A stretch of 64,000 nt of DNA from UBA2137 sp963740205 (GCA_963740205.1 CAVUDD010000005.1:310001-374000), one strand, 5' to 3'. Positions 8,267 to 17,767 are shown, counted from the first letter of the stretch. Made by a program: numbers and translations. The notes: generated by a model not told the origin, from the letters alone.

Positions 8267-9256
8267 TTAACCCTTCGCACAATTTACTCTATGCAGTGAG
8301 AAGAGAAGCAGTCCAAAAAGAATAAAGGCGCCAGCTTGATGGGTTGCCGCCATCCATATGGGAACACCCATTAACAATGTGCCTATTCCTAAAAGAATTT
8401 GGATAAAGGTCATACCTGCCAATGCACCGGCATTTGCACGCCAAGCAAATGTAAGAATGAAAAAGCCAGCAAGGATTGCCACCCAACGATGTGTGAATTG
8501 AATTGATGCTGGAATTTCGTAGAGGCTTTTTAGACCAGAGACTTCTGTGGGTACGATTTCTCCCCCCATTAAAGGCCAAGTGTTATAGACAAGCCCACCA
8601 TTTGTACCTGCAACGAAGGCGCCCCACATAATTGTGATGAACAAAAGAATGAGGGATATAAATCCATGACGCTTTAGGCAAAAATTCTTCATATTCCATG
8701 AAGCGCGTTGATACTGAATATCCAGAATTGTCCAGATTAAGCAGCCAAAAATAATAAGAGCCAACAACAAATGTGCAGCAAGCCTATAATGGGAAACATC
8801 TGTACGATCAGAAAGCCCACTCATCACCATAAACCAGCCCATGATGCCCTGAAGAGCACCAAGGAAAAGTATAAACAGCAATCTTGGTTTAAACCCATTT
8901 GGGATTTCCTTGCGAAACCAGAAAATTATAAGTGGTACGGCATAAACCAGCCCAATTAGGCGTCCCCATAAACGGTGAAACCATTCCCAGAAAAATATTT
9001 CTTTAAAATCGGCAAGCCCCATCCATGAATTGACTTGTTGGTATTCAGGAATTTTCTTGTAAAGATTAAAGACCCTTTCCCATTCGGTTTCGGTCATTGG
9101 TGGAAGGGTGCCCATTAAAGGTCGCCATTCGGTCATGGATAAACCTGACTCGGTCAGGCGTGTTATTGCACCAATAATGGCCATCGCAAAAACCATAAAG
9201 GCGGTTATTCCGAGCCAAATAAGAATTTTATTGTGATTTTGTGTTGATTTTATCAT
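8267..9256 (-). CDS. ctaA: Heme A synthase (COX15/CtaA family)
   Basis: A polytopic membrane protein with about eight helices that oxidises heme O to heme A for aa3-type cytochrome oxidase. Diagnostic segments are AITRLTESGLSMTEWRPLMG near the N-terminus, EFxWxWxHR-like FFWEWFHRLWGR, TNGGLVYNTWPLM and the late FTHRWVA and ATHQAGA histidines. I place the start at the ATG at 9256 (MIKSTQ, 329 residues); the longer frame to 9391 would overlap the divergent reductase gene and adds a non-conserved leader. No other oxidase-assembly genes are present in the window. Confidence 0.94.
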   Translation of the reverse strand: MIKSTQNHNKILIWLGITAFMVFAMAIIGAITRLTESGLSMTEWRPLMGTLPPMTETEWERVFNLYKKIPEYQQVNSWMGLADFKEIFFWEWFHRLWGRLIGLVYAVPLIIFWFRKEIPNGFKPRLLFILFLGALQGIMGWFMVMSGLSDRTDVSHYRLAAHLLLALIIFGCLIWTILDIQYQRASWNMKNFCLKRHGFISLILLFITIMWGAFVAGTNGGLVYNTWPLMGGEIVPTEVSGLKSLYEIPASIQFTHRWVAILAGFFILTFAWRANAGALAGMTFIQILLGIGTLLMGVPIWMAATHQAGAFILFGLLLFSLHRVNCAKG

Positions 9257-9280
9257 CGCTTTTCGTGTTTTATAGCGCGC

Positions 9281-10351
9281 ATGAGCGACAAAAACCAGAC
9301 CCATCATAAAACAGATGCAATTATTATTGGCGCGGGCCCCGTGGGACTCTTTGCAGTCTTTGAATTGGGCTTGCTGGATATGAAGGCTCACCTTGTTGAT
9401 ATTCTTGATAAGCCCGGTGGTCAGTGTGCAGAACTTTACCCCGAAAAACCCATATATGATATTCCTGCTTGGCCCGTCATTTCAGGGCAAGAATTAACAG
9501 ATAGGTTATTGGAACAGATAGAGCCGTTTCACCCTACATTCCATCTGCAACAAATGGTGGAAAGCCTTAGCAAAATGGATAATGGGCATTGGAGATTAGT
9601 AACGGATATTGGTGAAACACTTGAAGCCCCTGTTGTCATTATTGCTGCTGGCGGTGGATCATTTGTACCTAAAAAACCTTCTATTCCGGGTCTTGAAGAA
9701 TTTGAAGGAAAGTCCGTTTTCTATTCTGTACGTGAGATGGAAAAATTTCGCGGAAAAAATCTTTTGATTGCTGGTGGTGGCGATTCAGCTTTGGACTGGA
9801 CAATTAATCTTCAGCCTTTGGCGGCCTCCCTATCTCTTGTACATCGGCGCGAAGATTTTCGTGCTGCACCAGACAGCGTCAATAAAATGCAACAATTGGT
9901 AGCTGATAGAAAAATGGATTTTCATGTTGGTGACATTAAGGAAGTTCATGGAACAAATGGTCAACTTGAAAAAGTTATCATCCAAAAACGAGGCGAAGAT
10001 CCGTATGCGATTGCGTGCGATACTCTTCTTGCCTTTTATGGTCTGACAATGAAACTCGGCCCTATTGCGAATTTTGGGCTTAACCTGCATGAAAATCTTA
10101 TTCCTGTTGATACAGAAAAGTTTGAAACCTCCGAGCCAGGTATCTTTGCAATCGGCGATATCAATCATTATCCAGGTAAGCTTAAACTTATTCTGTCGGG
10201 CTTTCATGAGGCGGCATTGATGTCTCAACAGGCATTTCGTTATATTTATCCTGATAAGAAATTGCGTTTTCAGTATACGACTTCATCGACTGACCTGCAG
10301 AAGAAGCTTGGGGTCAATGAAGAAAAAGAGAAAACAAAAAGCGCAGCTTAA
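9281..10351 (+). CDS. Ferredoxin-NADP reductase, thioredoxin-reductase-like type
   Basis: A 356-residue flavoprotein. FAD-binding GAGPVGLFAVFELG (about 17-30), PGGQCAELYPEKPIYDIP (typical of type-2 FNR) and a NADPH-binding GGGDSALDW are visible. The CxxC of true thioredoxin reductases is missing, which separates this group from TrxB. A late GDINHYPGK binds FAD. It probably passes electrons from NADPH to the [2Fe-2S] ferredoxin encoded at 11236, with one membrane-protein gene between them. Its start lies 24 bases from the heme A synthase start, so a divergent promoter must overlap the coding ends. Confidence 0.92.
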   Translation: MSDKNQTHHKTDAIIIGAGPVGLFAVFELGLLDMKAHLVDILDKPGGQCAELYPEKPIYDIPAWPVISGQELTDRLLEQIEPFHPTFHLQQMVESLSKMDNGHWRLVTDIGETLEAPVVIIAAGGGSFVPKKPSIPGLEEFEGKSVFYSVREMEKFRGKNLLIAGGGDSALDWTINLQPLAASLSLVHRREDFRAAPDSVNKMQQLVADRKMDFHVGDIKEVHGTNGQLEKVIIQKRGEDPYAIACDTLLAFYGLTMKLGPIANFGLNLHENLIPVDTEKFETSEPGIFAIGDINHYPGKLKLILSGFHEAALMSQQAFRYIYPDKKLRFQYTTSSTDLQKKLGVNEEKEKTKSAA

Positions 10352-10411
10352 TATTTTGCCTAAGTGCTTTTCGAGTTTACTTAATCTCGTACATGTGAAA
10401 AATTAAGCCCC

Positions 10412-11239
10412 ATGCAATTTGATATTTTCACATCTGCGCGCGACGGCTATGTCCAAACATGGACCCACAGAGAATATCTTCTCAAGCTAGCCACTATTCC
10501 AGTACTCATTAAGCTCATTTGTTTTTTTAGTGCCTATGCGCTTGATGTGGATCAGACTAAATTCTCATATCCACTTATGATGTTACCAGCCTATTTCGCA
10601 GAAGGTTGGTTGATTGCACAATTTTTACGCACAATAATTACTGGTGAGACGTGGCCCATCAAAATTGAAGGTGATCCAGAAAAGCATTTTCAAAAACACC
10701 TAACACGTGCAAGAGGTATATTAGCCGCTATCATTACCTTTGTTTTAATCTCAATACTTCATGGCGGATTGATGGTTACGGTTTTGGATATGCGCGAATC
10801 CATGTTGGCGCAAACACAAGACGGTAACTATTCAGGTAATCCGTTAATGGTTTTCGTTGGTTTTGCAGGCATTTTTGCGTGTCTTTGGGCATTCAGATTA
10901 TTCTGGTTGAATATTCCTATGTTGGTTCTGATGCCAGTAAAAACCTACCTTAAGGCCTTGCCTGGGCTGATGCCCTCACTCCATATGTTGGCAACATGGT
11001 TGCTTGCTATTATACCGCTCTCCTTTCTTTTGATATTTATTTCCGGTATTTTACTGTCTTCATCGGGTGGTAGTTTAACTGAGGCACCACAGGCAATTAC
11101 ATTCATTATTATTACACTTAATTTATTGGGCGAACTTCTAACCAAGGTCATATCCTCTGTGGCTATCGCTTCTCTGCTTTACCCTCTTTTCGTAGCTTAT
11201 GGCATTAAACCTGTTCACTTACGGGAGCCGCATCCTTGA
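10412..11239 (+). CDS. Hypothetical polytopic membrane protein
   Basis: A 275-residue protein with about six hydrophobic segments (around 25-45, 55-75, 105-125, 145-165, 190-215 and 230-255). I do not recognise a family. It lies between the ferredoxin reductase and ferredoxin genes and its stop overlaps the ferredoxin TTG start (TTGA), so the genes are likely cotranscribed and coupled. Whether it uses electrons from this pair is unknown. Confidence 0.75.
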   Translation: MQFDIFTSARDGYVQTWTHREYLLKLATIPVLIKLICFFSAYALDVDQTKFSYPLMMLPAYFAEGWLIAQFLRTIITGETWPIKIEGDPEKHFQKHLTRARGILAAIITFVLISILHGGLMVTVLDMRESMLAQTQDGNYSGNPLMVFVGFAGIFACLWAFRLFWLNIPMLVLMPVKTYLKALPGLMPSLHMLATWLLAIIPLSFLLIFISGILLSSSGGSLTEAPQAITFIIITLNLLGELLTKVISSVAIASLLYPLFVAYGIKPVHLREPHP

Positions 11240-11553
11240 ACATTTACGTGACGGATCAGGACGGCAATAAACATGAATTGCCTGCTATCGAAGGTTGGCG
11301 TGTGATGGAGATTATCCGTGATTTTGGCCTTCCTATTAAGGCGGAATGTGCCGGCGCCTGCTGCTGTGCTACTTGTCATGTTTATGTGGCAGATGCATGG
11401 CTAGGAAAGCTTTACGATAAAAGCGACGAAGAAGACGACATGTTGAGTGAAACAGTCGATGAGGAGGATAATTCTCGTCTTTCGTGCCAGATTATCATGA
11501 GCGAAGATCTTGATGGATTGGAACTGGTTCTTGCAGAAAGTGCACGGCCATGA
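11236..11553 (+). CDS. [2Fe-2S] ferredoxin, adrenodoxin type
   Basis: A 105-residue ferredoxin. The cluster motif C-X5-C-X2-C (ECAGACCCATC) plus a distant C in RLSCQIIM matches the adrenodoxin/FdxB group, and acidic residues (SDEEDD, DEEDN) form the usual partner-binding face. The start is an uncommon TTG that overlaps the preceding stop, with GGGAG eight bases upstream. Adrenodoxin-type ferredoxins serve iron-sulfur assembly, heme A synthesis (Cox15 in mitochondria) or P450s. The reductase gene upstream and the nearby ctaA suggest a heme A role, which is inference. Confidence 0.93.
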   Translation: MNIYVTDQDGNKHELPAIEGWRVMEIIRDFGLPIKAECAGACCCATCHVYVADAWLGKLYDKSDEEDDMLSETVDEEDNSRLSCQIIMSEDLDGLELVLAESARP

Positions 11554-12266
11554 ATAGCCCAAGTCTAGGAATTATTGGCATGGGTGCATTTGGAAAATTC
11601 ATGTTTTCCCACCTGACCCCGCATTTTGAAACTATAAAAACCTTTGACCCCGATTGTCAGTGCGACACTCTTGAGGAAGTCTGTGCGCAAGACATTATTA
11701 TTTACGCAGCACCTGTTCAGGCATTGGAAGAAACCCTCCAGAAAATAGCAGGGCTTATATCTGGTGGGCAATTATTCATAGATGTTTGTTCGGTAAAGGT
11801 TAACCCCGCACATCTAATGCAAAAATATTTAGGCGCTGGGGTGGAAATGTTAGGTCTTCATCCGCTCTTTGGTCCACAAAGTGGCAAGAAGGGTATTGAG
11901 GGCTTAAATATTGCCCTGTGCGATGTGCGTTGTAGCCGTACGCAATGTATACAAGCTTTCTTGGAAGAAAAATTAGGCCTTAACGTTATTCTGACTACTC
12001 CTGAAAAACACGATGAAGATATGGCGTATGTTATGGGAGTGTCACACATGGTCGCAAAGGTTTTTGCTATGATGGATATTCCCGACACAAAGCAAACAAC
12101 TAAAACCTATGAATTGCTTTGTTCTATGGTGAGTATGATTAAAGATGATAGCGACGAGCTTTTTAAAGCTATTCAGGAGGAAAACCCTTATGTAGCAAAA
12201 ACAAAAGATAAGTTCTTCGCGACGGTTAAAGAGCTGGAGCAGAAATTATCTTCTACTGAATCGTAA
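11550..12266 (+). CDS. tyrA: Prephenate/arogenate dehydrogenase family protein (TyrA-like)
   Basis: A 238-residue NAD(P)-binding protein beginning LGIIGMGAFGKF (Rossmann glycine motif, about 6-17). It keeps the TyrA landmarks YAAPVQALEE, DVCSVKV and LGLHPLFGPQSG, and a helical dimerisation C-terminus containing GVSHMVAK. The reaction is oxidative decarboxylation of prephenate or arogenate for tyrosine synthesis. It is at the short end for the family and has no ACT domain. ATGA overlap with ferredoxin implies coupling. pheA, the phenylalanine branch, is about 22 kb away. Confidence 0.85.
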   Translation: MNSPSLGIIGMGAFGKFMFSHLTPHFETIKTFDPDCQCDTLEEVCAQDIIIYAAPVQALEETLQKIAGLISGGQLFIDVCSVKVNPAHLMQKYLGAGVEMLGLHPLFGPQSGKKGIEGLNIALCDVRCSRTQCIQAFLEEKLGLNVILTTPEKHDEDMAYVMGVSHMVAKVFAMMDIPDTKQTTKTYELLCSMVSMIKDDSDELFKAIQEENPYVAKTKDKFFATVKELEQKLSSTES

Positions 12267-12537
12267 TGTCCGCATCGGCGTAAGAAAATTCACTCGCTGA
12301 AATAATTTTTTTGCTAGCGACATAAACCGAGTGTAGCTTTCCATCCAATTCTTTTTTCCAGAAATCAAGAAACCCAAATAACTCGGGAAATTTTGGAGCA
12401 ATATCATATTCCTGCCAGATATAACTTTGCAAAAATGACGGATGATCGGGCATGTGATAGAGGATTTCGGCGGTGGTCAGGCGATATTGACCAAGAAGTT
12501 GTTTGCTTAAAGATGTTTCATTTTTTTTAAGATCCAT
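12253..12537 (-). CDS. usg: Usg family protein
   Basis: A 94-residue protein with the Usg core: LLGQYRLTTAEILYHMPDHP, then SFLQSYIWQEYDIAPKFP and FLDFWKKELDGKLHSVYVA. Usg is a small alphaproteobacterial family named for lying upstream of trpF in Caulobacter; its function is unclear. It overlaps the 3' end of the TyrA-like gene by 14 bases in convergent orientation. A clear AGGTTTT-type site precedes ATG 12537. Confidence 0.88.
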   Translation of the reverse strand: MDLKKNETSLSKQLLGQYRLTTAEILYHMPDHPSFLQSYIWQEYDIAPKFPELFGFLDFWKKELDGKLHSVYVASKKIISASEFSYADADITIQ

Positions 12538-12668
12538 GTTTAAAACCTCCAGTTTCTTTTGAAGTCTTTACGTGTAAAAATCCTTTTTACCTTCCCATAA
12601 TACCATGAATTTATATTAAACGTCCAAAATTAAGGTACATAAAGGATATAAAATGAGTCTGGATTTCA

Positions 12669-12697
12669 TTGAGATATGTGCTAAATGTTTGTATACT
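12669..12697 (+). promoter_or_regulatory. Sigma70-type promoter for ihfB
   Basis: TTGAGA (12669-12674) and TATACT (12692-12697) are separated by exactly 17 bases and lie 45 bases before the ihfB start. AAGGA (12728-12732) is the likely ribosome site. An 18-codon ORF (12653-12709) with an AAGGA-like site overlaps this promoter and is probably chance. Confidence 0.65.
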
Positions 12698-12742
12698 AAA
12701 GAAATATAAGTTTAAGCGACCGTTACAAGGACGAAAGAAACT

Positions 12743-13024
12743 ATGACAAAATCAGATTTAATTCAGAAGTTGGCAGATAGAAATCCACACCTATATCTCC
12801 GTGATATTGAGAAAATCGTAAATACGATATTTGATGAGATTACAGACGCACTGGCAGAGGGAAACCGCGTTGAGTTACGAGGCTTTGGCGCTTTCTCTGT
12901 GAAGCACCGCGAGGCGCGCACAGGACGTAATCCTCGCACGGGTGAGAGCGTTCAGGTGGAATCAAAGAACATGCCTTTCTTCAAAACTGGAAAAGCCTTA
13001 CGCGAGCGTCTTAACGACGAATAA
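12743..13024 (+). CDS. ihfB: Integration host factor subunit beta
   Basis: A 93-residue HU/IHF-family DNA-bending protein. Residues 1-45 are the helical dimer part, then GNRVELRGFGAFSVKHREARTGRNPRTGE gives the beta arm with the intercalating proline in RNPRTG. It is typed as beta by the MTKSDLI start and the RGFGAFS core. The usual rpsA-ihfB neighbourhood is split here: rpsA lies 13 kb downstream on the other strand. Confidence 0.93.
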   Translation: MTKSDLIQKLADRNPHLYLRDIEKIVNTIFDEITDALAEGNRVELRGFGAFSVKHREARTGRNPRTGESVQVESKNMPFFKTGKALRERLNDE

Positions 13025-13052
13025 TTGGAACGGCTTAAGAGAAAGATATTTC

Positions 13053-13380
13053 ATGGCATTTTTGCGCTGGTTGCGTCACGGCTGTTATTGCTGTTCTAGT
13101 TCTGGGTTTTACGCTCAGCAACCTTGAACGTGTAGATGTGCACCTAACACCTTTCCATGATCCTTATATTCTTCCTTTGTACTTTGTCATACTTGGCTCG
13201 ATTGCCGTTGGTTTTATCTGGGGCGGCATACTTGTGTGGATGAACGCTTCTGTGTCTCGCAAAGAGGCAAAGCAATATAAGAAAAAAGCCGAGCGGCTTG
13301 AAAAAGAACTGGAAGAAGAGCGTGAAGCGCGCGCGATAAGAACTAGCGAAATTATAGAAGCAGAAGTCACTGATGTCTGA
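13053..13380 (+). pseudogene. LapA-domain membrane protein, frame broken by one base
   Basis: ATG 13053 gives MAFLRWL and then leaves frame. Removing one base near 13074 joins it to VTAVIAVLVLGFTLSNLERV and onward to the GTG-initiated frame at 13138, giving a normal LapA (DUF1049)-type protein: two hydrophobic segments around SNLERVDVHLTPF, then a Lys/Glu coiled coil ending at 13380. LapA-like proteins are small inner-membrane proteins tied to lipopolysaccharide or membrane assembly. The gene overlaps the pyrF start and follows ihfB, a usual order (ihfB-lapA-pyrF). The break is either a sequence error or a fresh mutation. Confidence 0.75.
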
Positions 13381-14062
13381 TCCTAAAATCTTTTGTGCCG
13401 CTGACACTACTGATATTCAGAGTGCAATGTCTCTTGCAAAGACTGTTGAAAGTGCTGGGGCTGGATTAAAGCTGGGCCTCGAGTTTTTTAATTCACATGG
13501 ACCTAGGGGTGTTGCTGAGGTTCAAAATTACGCGCCCAATTTACCAATCTTCCTTGATTTAAAATATTACGACATTCCTAATACGGTTAAGGGTGCGGTA
13601 GCATCTGTTCTGGCCAATGTGACTCCCGCATATTTGAATGTGCATGCGAGTGGCGGTCTACCTATGATGGAAGCTGCGCGTGAGGCCTGTGGTGATAAAA
13701 CAAAACTTCTGGCTGTTACTATTTTGACTAGCTTTGATCAAGCAGCATTTTCTCAAGCCGGTTATTCTGGCGAAATTTCAGAGCGTGTTGAAGCACAAGC
13801 AAAACTTGCCAAACAGGCCGGAATGGACGGCATTGTTTGCTCGCCTCTGGAAATAGATTTGGTTAGAAAAGCTTGCGGTAACGATTTCGCGCTCATGGTG
13901 CCTGGTATTCGTCCAACTGGTTCCGATAAAGGCGACCAGAAGCGAGTCATGACCCCCAAAGAGGCCATAGATGCTGGTGCAACACATCTGGTTATTGGTA
14001 GACCAATTACAGGTGCGAAAGACCCAGCACAAGCCATTCGAGATATACAGGCAACTCTTTAA
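13373..14062 (+). CDS. pyrF: Orotidine 5'-phosphate decarboxylase
   Basis: A 229-residue TIM barrel. The active-site signature is FLDLKYYDIPNTV (Asp-Lys-x-x-Asp-type DLKYYDIP, about residues 60-68), with LNVHASGG and the phosphate-binding VPGIRPTG and LVIGRPITGAKDP loops later. It makes UMP, the last step of de novo pyrimidine synthesis. ATG overlaps the end of the LapA-like gene, and it is convergent with gyrB five bases on. Confidence 0.97.
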   Translation: MSDPKIFCAADTTDIQSAMSLAKTVESAGAGLKLGLEFFNSHGPRGVAEVQNYAPNLPIFLDLKYYDIPNTVKGAVASVLANVTPAYLNVHASGGLPMMEAAREACGDKTKLLAVTILTSFDQAAFSQAGYSGEISERVEAQAKLAKQAGMDGIVCSPLEIDLVRKACGNDFALMVPGIRPTGSDKGDQKRVMTPKEAIDAGATHLVIGRPITGAKDPAQAIRDIQATL

Positions 14063-14067
14063 AGAAA

Positions 14068-16509
14068 TTACGCGTCTATATTTTGTGCCTTCAGGGCGTT
14101 TTCCTGAATGAATTCACGGCGTGGTTCAACAACATCACCCATCAGAGTAGAGAAAACATCATTGGCATCAACGGCGTCCTCAACATGAACTTGCAACAAT
14201 GTGCGTGCGTCAGGATCAAGTGTGGTTTCCCATAGCTGGTCAGGGTTCATTTCCCCCAAACCTTTATAGCGTTGAATTTGAAGACCTTTACGAGCATAGG
14301 CAATTGTATGTTCATAAAGAGTTTGTGGCCCATCAATAGTCGATAGATCTTTATCTTTGGCGACCAGCTTTCCTTTACCTGTAAAGGTTTCCTTTAGGAA
14401 ATCTGCAGCGGTGTTTAAACGCCCAGCATTTGGCATGCGTACGTTATCAAGACTAATGCGTGCCTGTTCTGTTACACCACGTATTTGGCGTCTAAAGACA
14501 TAGCCTGCAACAGGGGTAAATTCACCAACCCATTTATCTTCATTTTTACGTGCAAGAACGTTAAGCCTTTTTGCCACATCAGCAGCTAGTTTTTCACCTA
14601 GTTTAGTATCATCCTCGACATCAGGAGAAAATCCGCCAGCAACGGCGACTTGTTCGATAATGTGCGGATAGCCTGTGCGCATAGACACAGCCTTAATTGA
14701 TTCTGTGACTTTACGGGAACGCTCAATAAGGTCTCTTAAGTCTTCACCAGCATGTTGCGTGCCTGTTGAATCAATGTAGACAAGATCAGCCAGAGCATTA
14801 GAAATCAGATATTGATCCATCGCATCGTCATCCTTCAAGTACATCTCTGTTTGTCCGCGCTTGACCTTATAAAGAGGAGGTTGTGCAATATACAGATACC
14901 CCTGTTCAATAAGGGCAGGCATATAGCGATAGAAGAATGTTAGAAGCAACGTTCTAATGTGGGATCCGTCAACGTCCGCATCAGTCATGATGATGATTTT
15001 ATGATATCTGGTTTTCTCGACGTTGAATTCATCGTGAATTCCCGTGCCGAGAGCGGTAATAAGTGTGCCTAGCTCCTGAGATCCTAATATACGATCAAGG
15101 CGTGCGCGCTCAACGTTTAGGATTTTACCACGCAATGGCAGTATGGCCTGATTCTTACGGTTTCTTGCTTGCTTGGCAGAGCCACCCGCTGAATCCCCCT
15201 CAACAATAAATATTTCGGATAGGGCGGGATCGCGTTCCTGACAGTCAGCCAGTTTTCCAGGAAGGTTGGAAATATCCATTATTCCTTTGCGGCGTGACAG
15301 CTCACGTGCGCGACGAGCGGCTTCTCTTGCCCCCGCTGCCTCAGAAATTTTTGTGACTATGCGCTTTGCTTCTGCCGGGTTTTCTTCCAACCAAATATTA
15401 AGACCTTCTGCAATTTTTTGCTCTACAACAGGACGTACTTCGGAAGACACAAGCTTGTCTTTTGTTTGCGAGCTAAATTTAGGGTCTGGAACTTTTACAG
15501 AAAGAACACATGTTAAGCCCTCGCGGATATCTTCACCGCTAATATTTGTGTCTTTCTTTTTGATTAGGTTGTTGTCTTCTGCGTACTTACTCACCACACG
15601 TGTCAAAGCAGAGCGAAGACCCGCCAAGTGGGTACCTCCATCGCGTTGGGGAATATTATTGGTAAAGCACAATGTTGTTTCGTGGTAGGAATCTGTCCAA
15701 ACCATGGCACACTCAACTGTCGTGCCATTATCTTCACCCATTGTTACGATTGAAGGTTTGAATAATGTTTGTTTTGAGCGATTAAGGTAGTCTACAAAAC
15801 TTTCTATACCGCCTTCATAATGAAGTTGAATTTCCTTTGGTTCGTCCTCGCGGTCATCGCGCAATATGATATTTACACCAGAATTCAAAAATGCCAGTTC
15901 ACGCAATCTGTCCTGAAGTGTTTTCAGGTCAAAATCTATCATTGTAAAAGTTTCGGTTGAAGGCATGAACGTAATTTCAGTTCCTGTCTTGCCACCAGAA
16001 TCACCAACCACCTCGAGAGGCGCAACGGAATCACCATGCTTAAAGCGCATAGTGTGTTCTTTACCTTCTCTCCATATTTTTAAATCAAGATATTCGGATA
16101 ATGCATTAACAACGGAAACACCAACACCGTGCAACCCACCAGAAACCTTGTAGGAGTTCTGGTCAAATTTACCACCAGCGTGAAGTTGGGTCATAATCAC
16201 CTCTGCGGCGGACATCCCTTCTTCTTTGTGCATATCAACAGGAATACCGCGACCGTTATCTCGAACAGTTACAGAGCCATTTGCATTCAGAATAACATCT
16301 ACGCGGTCACAGTGCCCTGCCAAGGATTCGTCAATGGCATTATCTACAACTTCATAGACCATGTGGTGAAGACCAGAACCATCATCGGTATCACCGATAT
16401 ACATACCCGGACGCTTACGAACAGCCTCAAGACCCTTTAGAACTTTAATGGAATCAGCGCCGTATTCATTGTTTTGCGGGGGAGTTTTTTCTGCCATAGC
16501 TTCAGCCAT
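14068..16509 (-). CDS. gyrB: DNA gyrase subunit B
   Basis: An 813-residue type IIA topoisomerase subunit, full length. The GHKL ATPase shows RKRPGMYIGDT, VDNAIDESLAGHCD and DNGRGIPV; the Toprim domain shows IVEGDSAGGSAKQARNR and DADVDGSHIRTLLL; the C-terminus contains QRYKGLGEMNPDQLWETT. With GyrA it introduces negative supercoils. It ends the dnaA-dnaN-recF-gyrB series. An inverted repeat (16602-16609 with 16621-16628) lies in the gap to recF without a T tract. Confidence 0.98.
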   Translation of the reverse strand: MAEAMAEKTPPQNNEYGADSIKVLKGLEAVRKRPGMYIGDTDDGSGLHHMVYEVVDNAIDESLAGHCDRVDVILNANGSVTVRDNGRGIPVDMHKEEGMSAAEVIMTQLHAGGKFDQNSYKVSGGLHGVGVSVVNALSEYLDLKIWREGKEHTMRFKHGDSVAPLEVVGDSGGKTGTEITFMPSTETFTMIDFDLKTLQDRLRELAFLNSGVNIILRDDREDEPKEIQLHYEGGIESFVDYLNRSKQTLFKPSIVTMGEDNGTTVECAMVWTDSYHETTLCFTNNIPQRDGGTHLAGLRSALTRVVSKYAEDNNLIKKKDTNISGEDIREGLTCVLSVKVPDPKFSSQTKDKLVSSEVRPVVEQKIAEGLNIWLEENPAEAKRIVTKISEAAGAREAARRARELSRRKGIMDISNLPGKLADCQERDPALSEIFIVEGDSAGGSAKQARNRKNQAILPLRGKILNVERARLDRILGSQELGTLITALGTGIHDEFNVEKTRYHKIIIMTDADVDGSHIRTLLLTFFYRYMPALIEQGYLYIAQPPLYKVKRGQTEMYLKDDDAMDQYLISNALADLVYIDSTGTQHAGEDLRDLIERSRKVTESIKAVSMRTGYPHIIEQVAVAGGFSPDVEDDTKLGEKLAADVAKRLNVLARKNEDKWVGEFTPVAGYVFRRQIRGVTEQARISLDNVRMPNAGRLNTAADFLKETFTGKGKLVAKDKDLSTIDGPQTLYEHTIAYARKGLQIQRYKGLGEMNPDQLWETTLDPDARTLLQVHVEDAVDANDVFSTLMGDVVEPRREFIQENALKAQNIDA

Positions 16510-16636
16510 TGAAATTTTACCTTAAGTTATTCAAATAAATAGATTTTTATGCGTTTTTAAAACAAGCCTTTTTATAGCATATTCAAGTCACCAAACCTAG
16601 TGAAAACCCTTATTTTCTTTGGGTTTTCCCATGTTT

Positions 16637-17767
16637 CTAGTTCCTTGATATTAAACCGTTTTTTACCTCAAAAAAGTCAGCCTTTTCTTTGAGTGAATCA
16701 AAGAGAGACTTTTCTGTTCCTGTAAGCCAAACTTGACCACCCAGTTTCTCTAAAAGCACGTAAAGAGAATCGCGCCTACCTTCATCCAGGTGTGCTGCAA
16801 CCTCGTCCAGAAGAAGAAGTGGCGCAGAACCACGTTCTTGCGCAACAAGCCAGCAATGCGCCAAAACAAGACCAATAAGAAGGGCTTTTTGTTCACCTGT
16901 CGAGCATTGCGATGCAGGCATTGATTTATCTTTATAGACGACGTCCAAATCTGTTCTATGGGGACCAACTCCTGCACCCCCTGAAATGGCATCAAGCGAG
17001 CGTGCCTCGCGCAAAAGATTTTTGAAATTGTTTTCAATTGAAAGCGCGGGTTGCTTGTTAAGTTGGTTTTCAATTAATCCGAGAAGTGAAATGCTGGCTT
17101 GGGGAAAAATTTGTTCCGTATCGAGCGTATTTTTTTCAATGGCATATTCCAAGCGCTCCATGTAATCCAGTCTTGAGGCGGCAATAGCTATTCCTGTTTC
17201 GGCCATTTGGCTTTCCAGTCCATCTAGCCAAGTAGGGTCGGCCTTTTCCTGTTTGTCCTTTAGTAGGCGGCTACGCTGGTACATAGCGTTCTCATAGCGT
17301 CTTACACGTCCAGCATGTGCTGGATCATGCGTTAGAATCAGTCGATCAAGAAAACGTCTTCTCTCTCCGACACCTTCTCGAAACAGGCCATCCATTTGAG
17401 GTGTTATCCATAAAGCAGCTAGATAATCGGAAAGTGCTGTTTGAGCTTTTGCAGGCTCACCTTGGATATTTATTTTTCGCTTTTCCGTTTGAGGGTCGTA
17501 GGCTGTGCCAATTGAAATTTTCCCGTAATCTGTTTGCGCTTTGGTAAAAACTGTCCATGGGGTCTTTGAGTTTAGTTTTTGAATATCACCAAGCTTTGCG
17601 TTACGCATACCGCGACCTGGCGTCAAAAGTGATATAGCCTCAAGAACGTTGGTTTTTCCCGCGCCATTTGATCCCGTAAGAACAACAAATCCCGAACTCA
17701 AAGACTCAAAAGACGAAGAATTGTAATTTCTGAAATCAGAGAGACGCAGGTCAAGAAGATAGGACAT
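16637..17767 (-). CDS. recF: DNA replication and repair protein RecF
   Basis: A 376-residue SMC-like ATPase. Walker A GSNGAGKTNVLEA starts at about residue 33, the signature region has CSTGEQKALLIGLVLAH, and Walker B is LLLLDEVAAHLD. RecF binds gapped DNA and works with RecR and RecO to load RecA. It sits 55 bases downstream of dnaN on the same strand, as in the conserved alphaproteobacterial order. Confidence 0.96.
   Translation of the reverse strand: MSYLLDLRLSDFRNYNSSSFESLSSGFVVLTGSNGAGKTNVLEAISLLTPGRGMRNAKLGDIQKLNSKTPWTVFTKAQTDYGKISIGTAYDPQTEKRKINIQGEPAKAQTALSDYLAALWITPQMDGLFREGVGERRRFLDRLILTHDPAHAGRVRRYENAMYQRSRLLKDKQEKADPTWLDGLESQMAETGIAIAASRLDYMERLEYAIEKNTLDTEQIFPQASISLLGLIENQLNKQPALSIENNFKNLLREARSLDAISGGAGVGPHRTDLDVVYKDKSMPASQCSTGEQKALLIGLVLAHCWLVAQERGSAPLLLLDEVAAHLDEGRRDSLYVLLEKLGGQVWLTGTEKSLFDSLKEKADFFEVKNGLISRN

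Noticed and set aside
12653..12709. 18-codon ORF with an AAGGA-like site upstream of ihfB
   Set aside because: It overlaps the -35 and -10 of a good ihfB promoter, so it would not be transcribed from it; probably chance.
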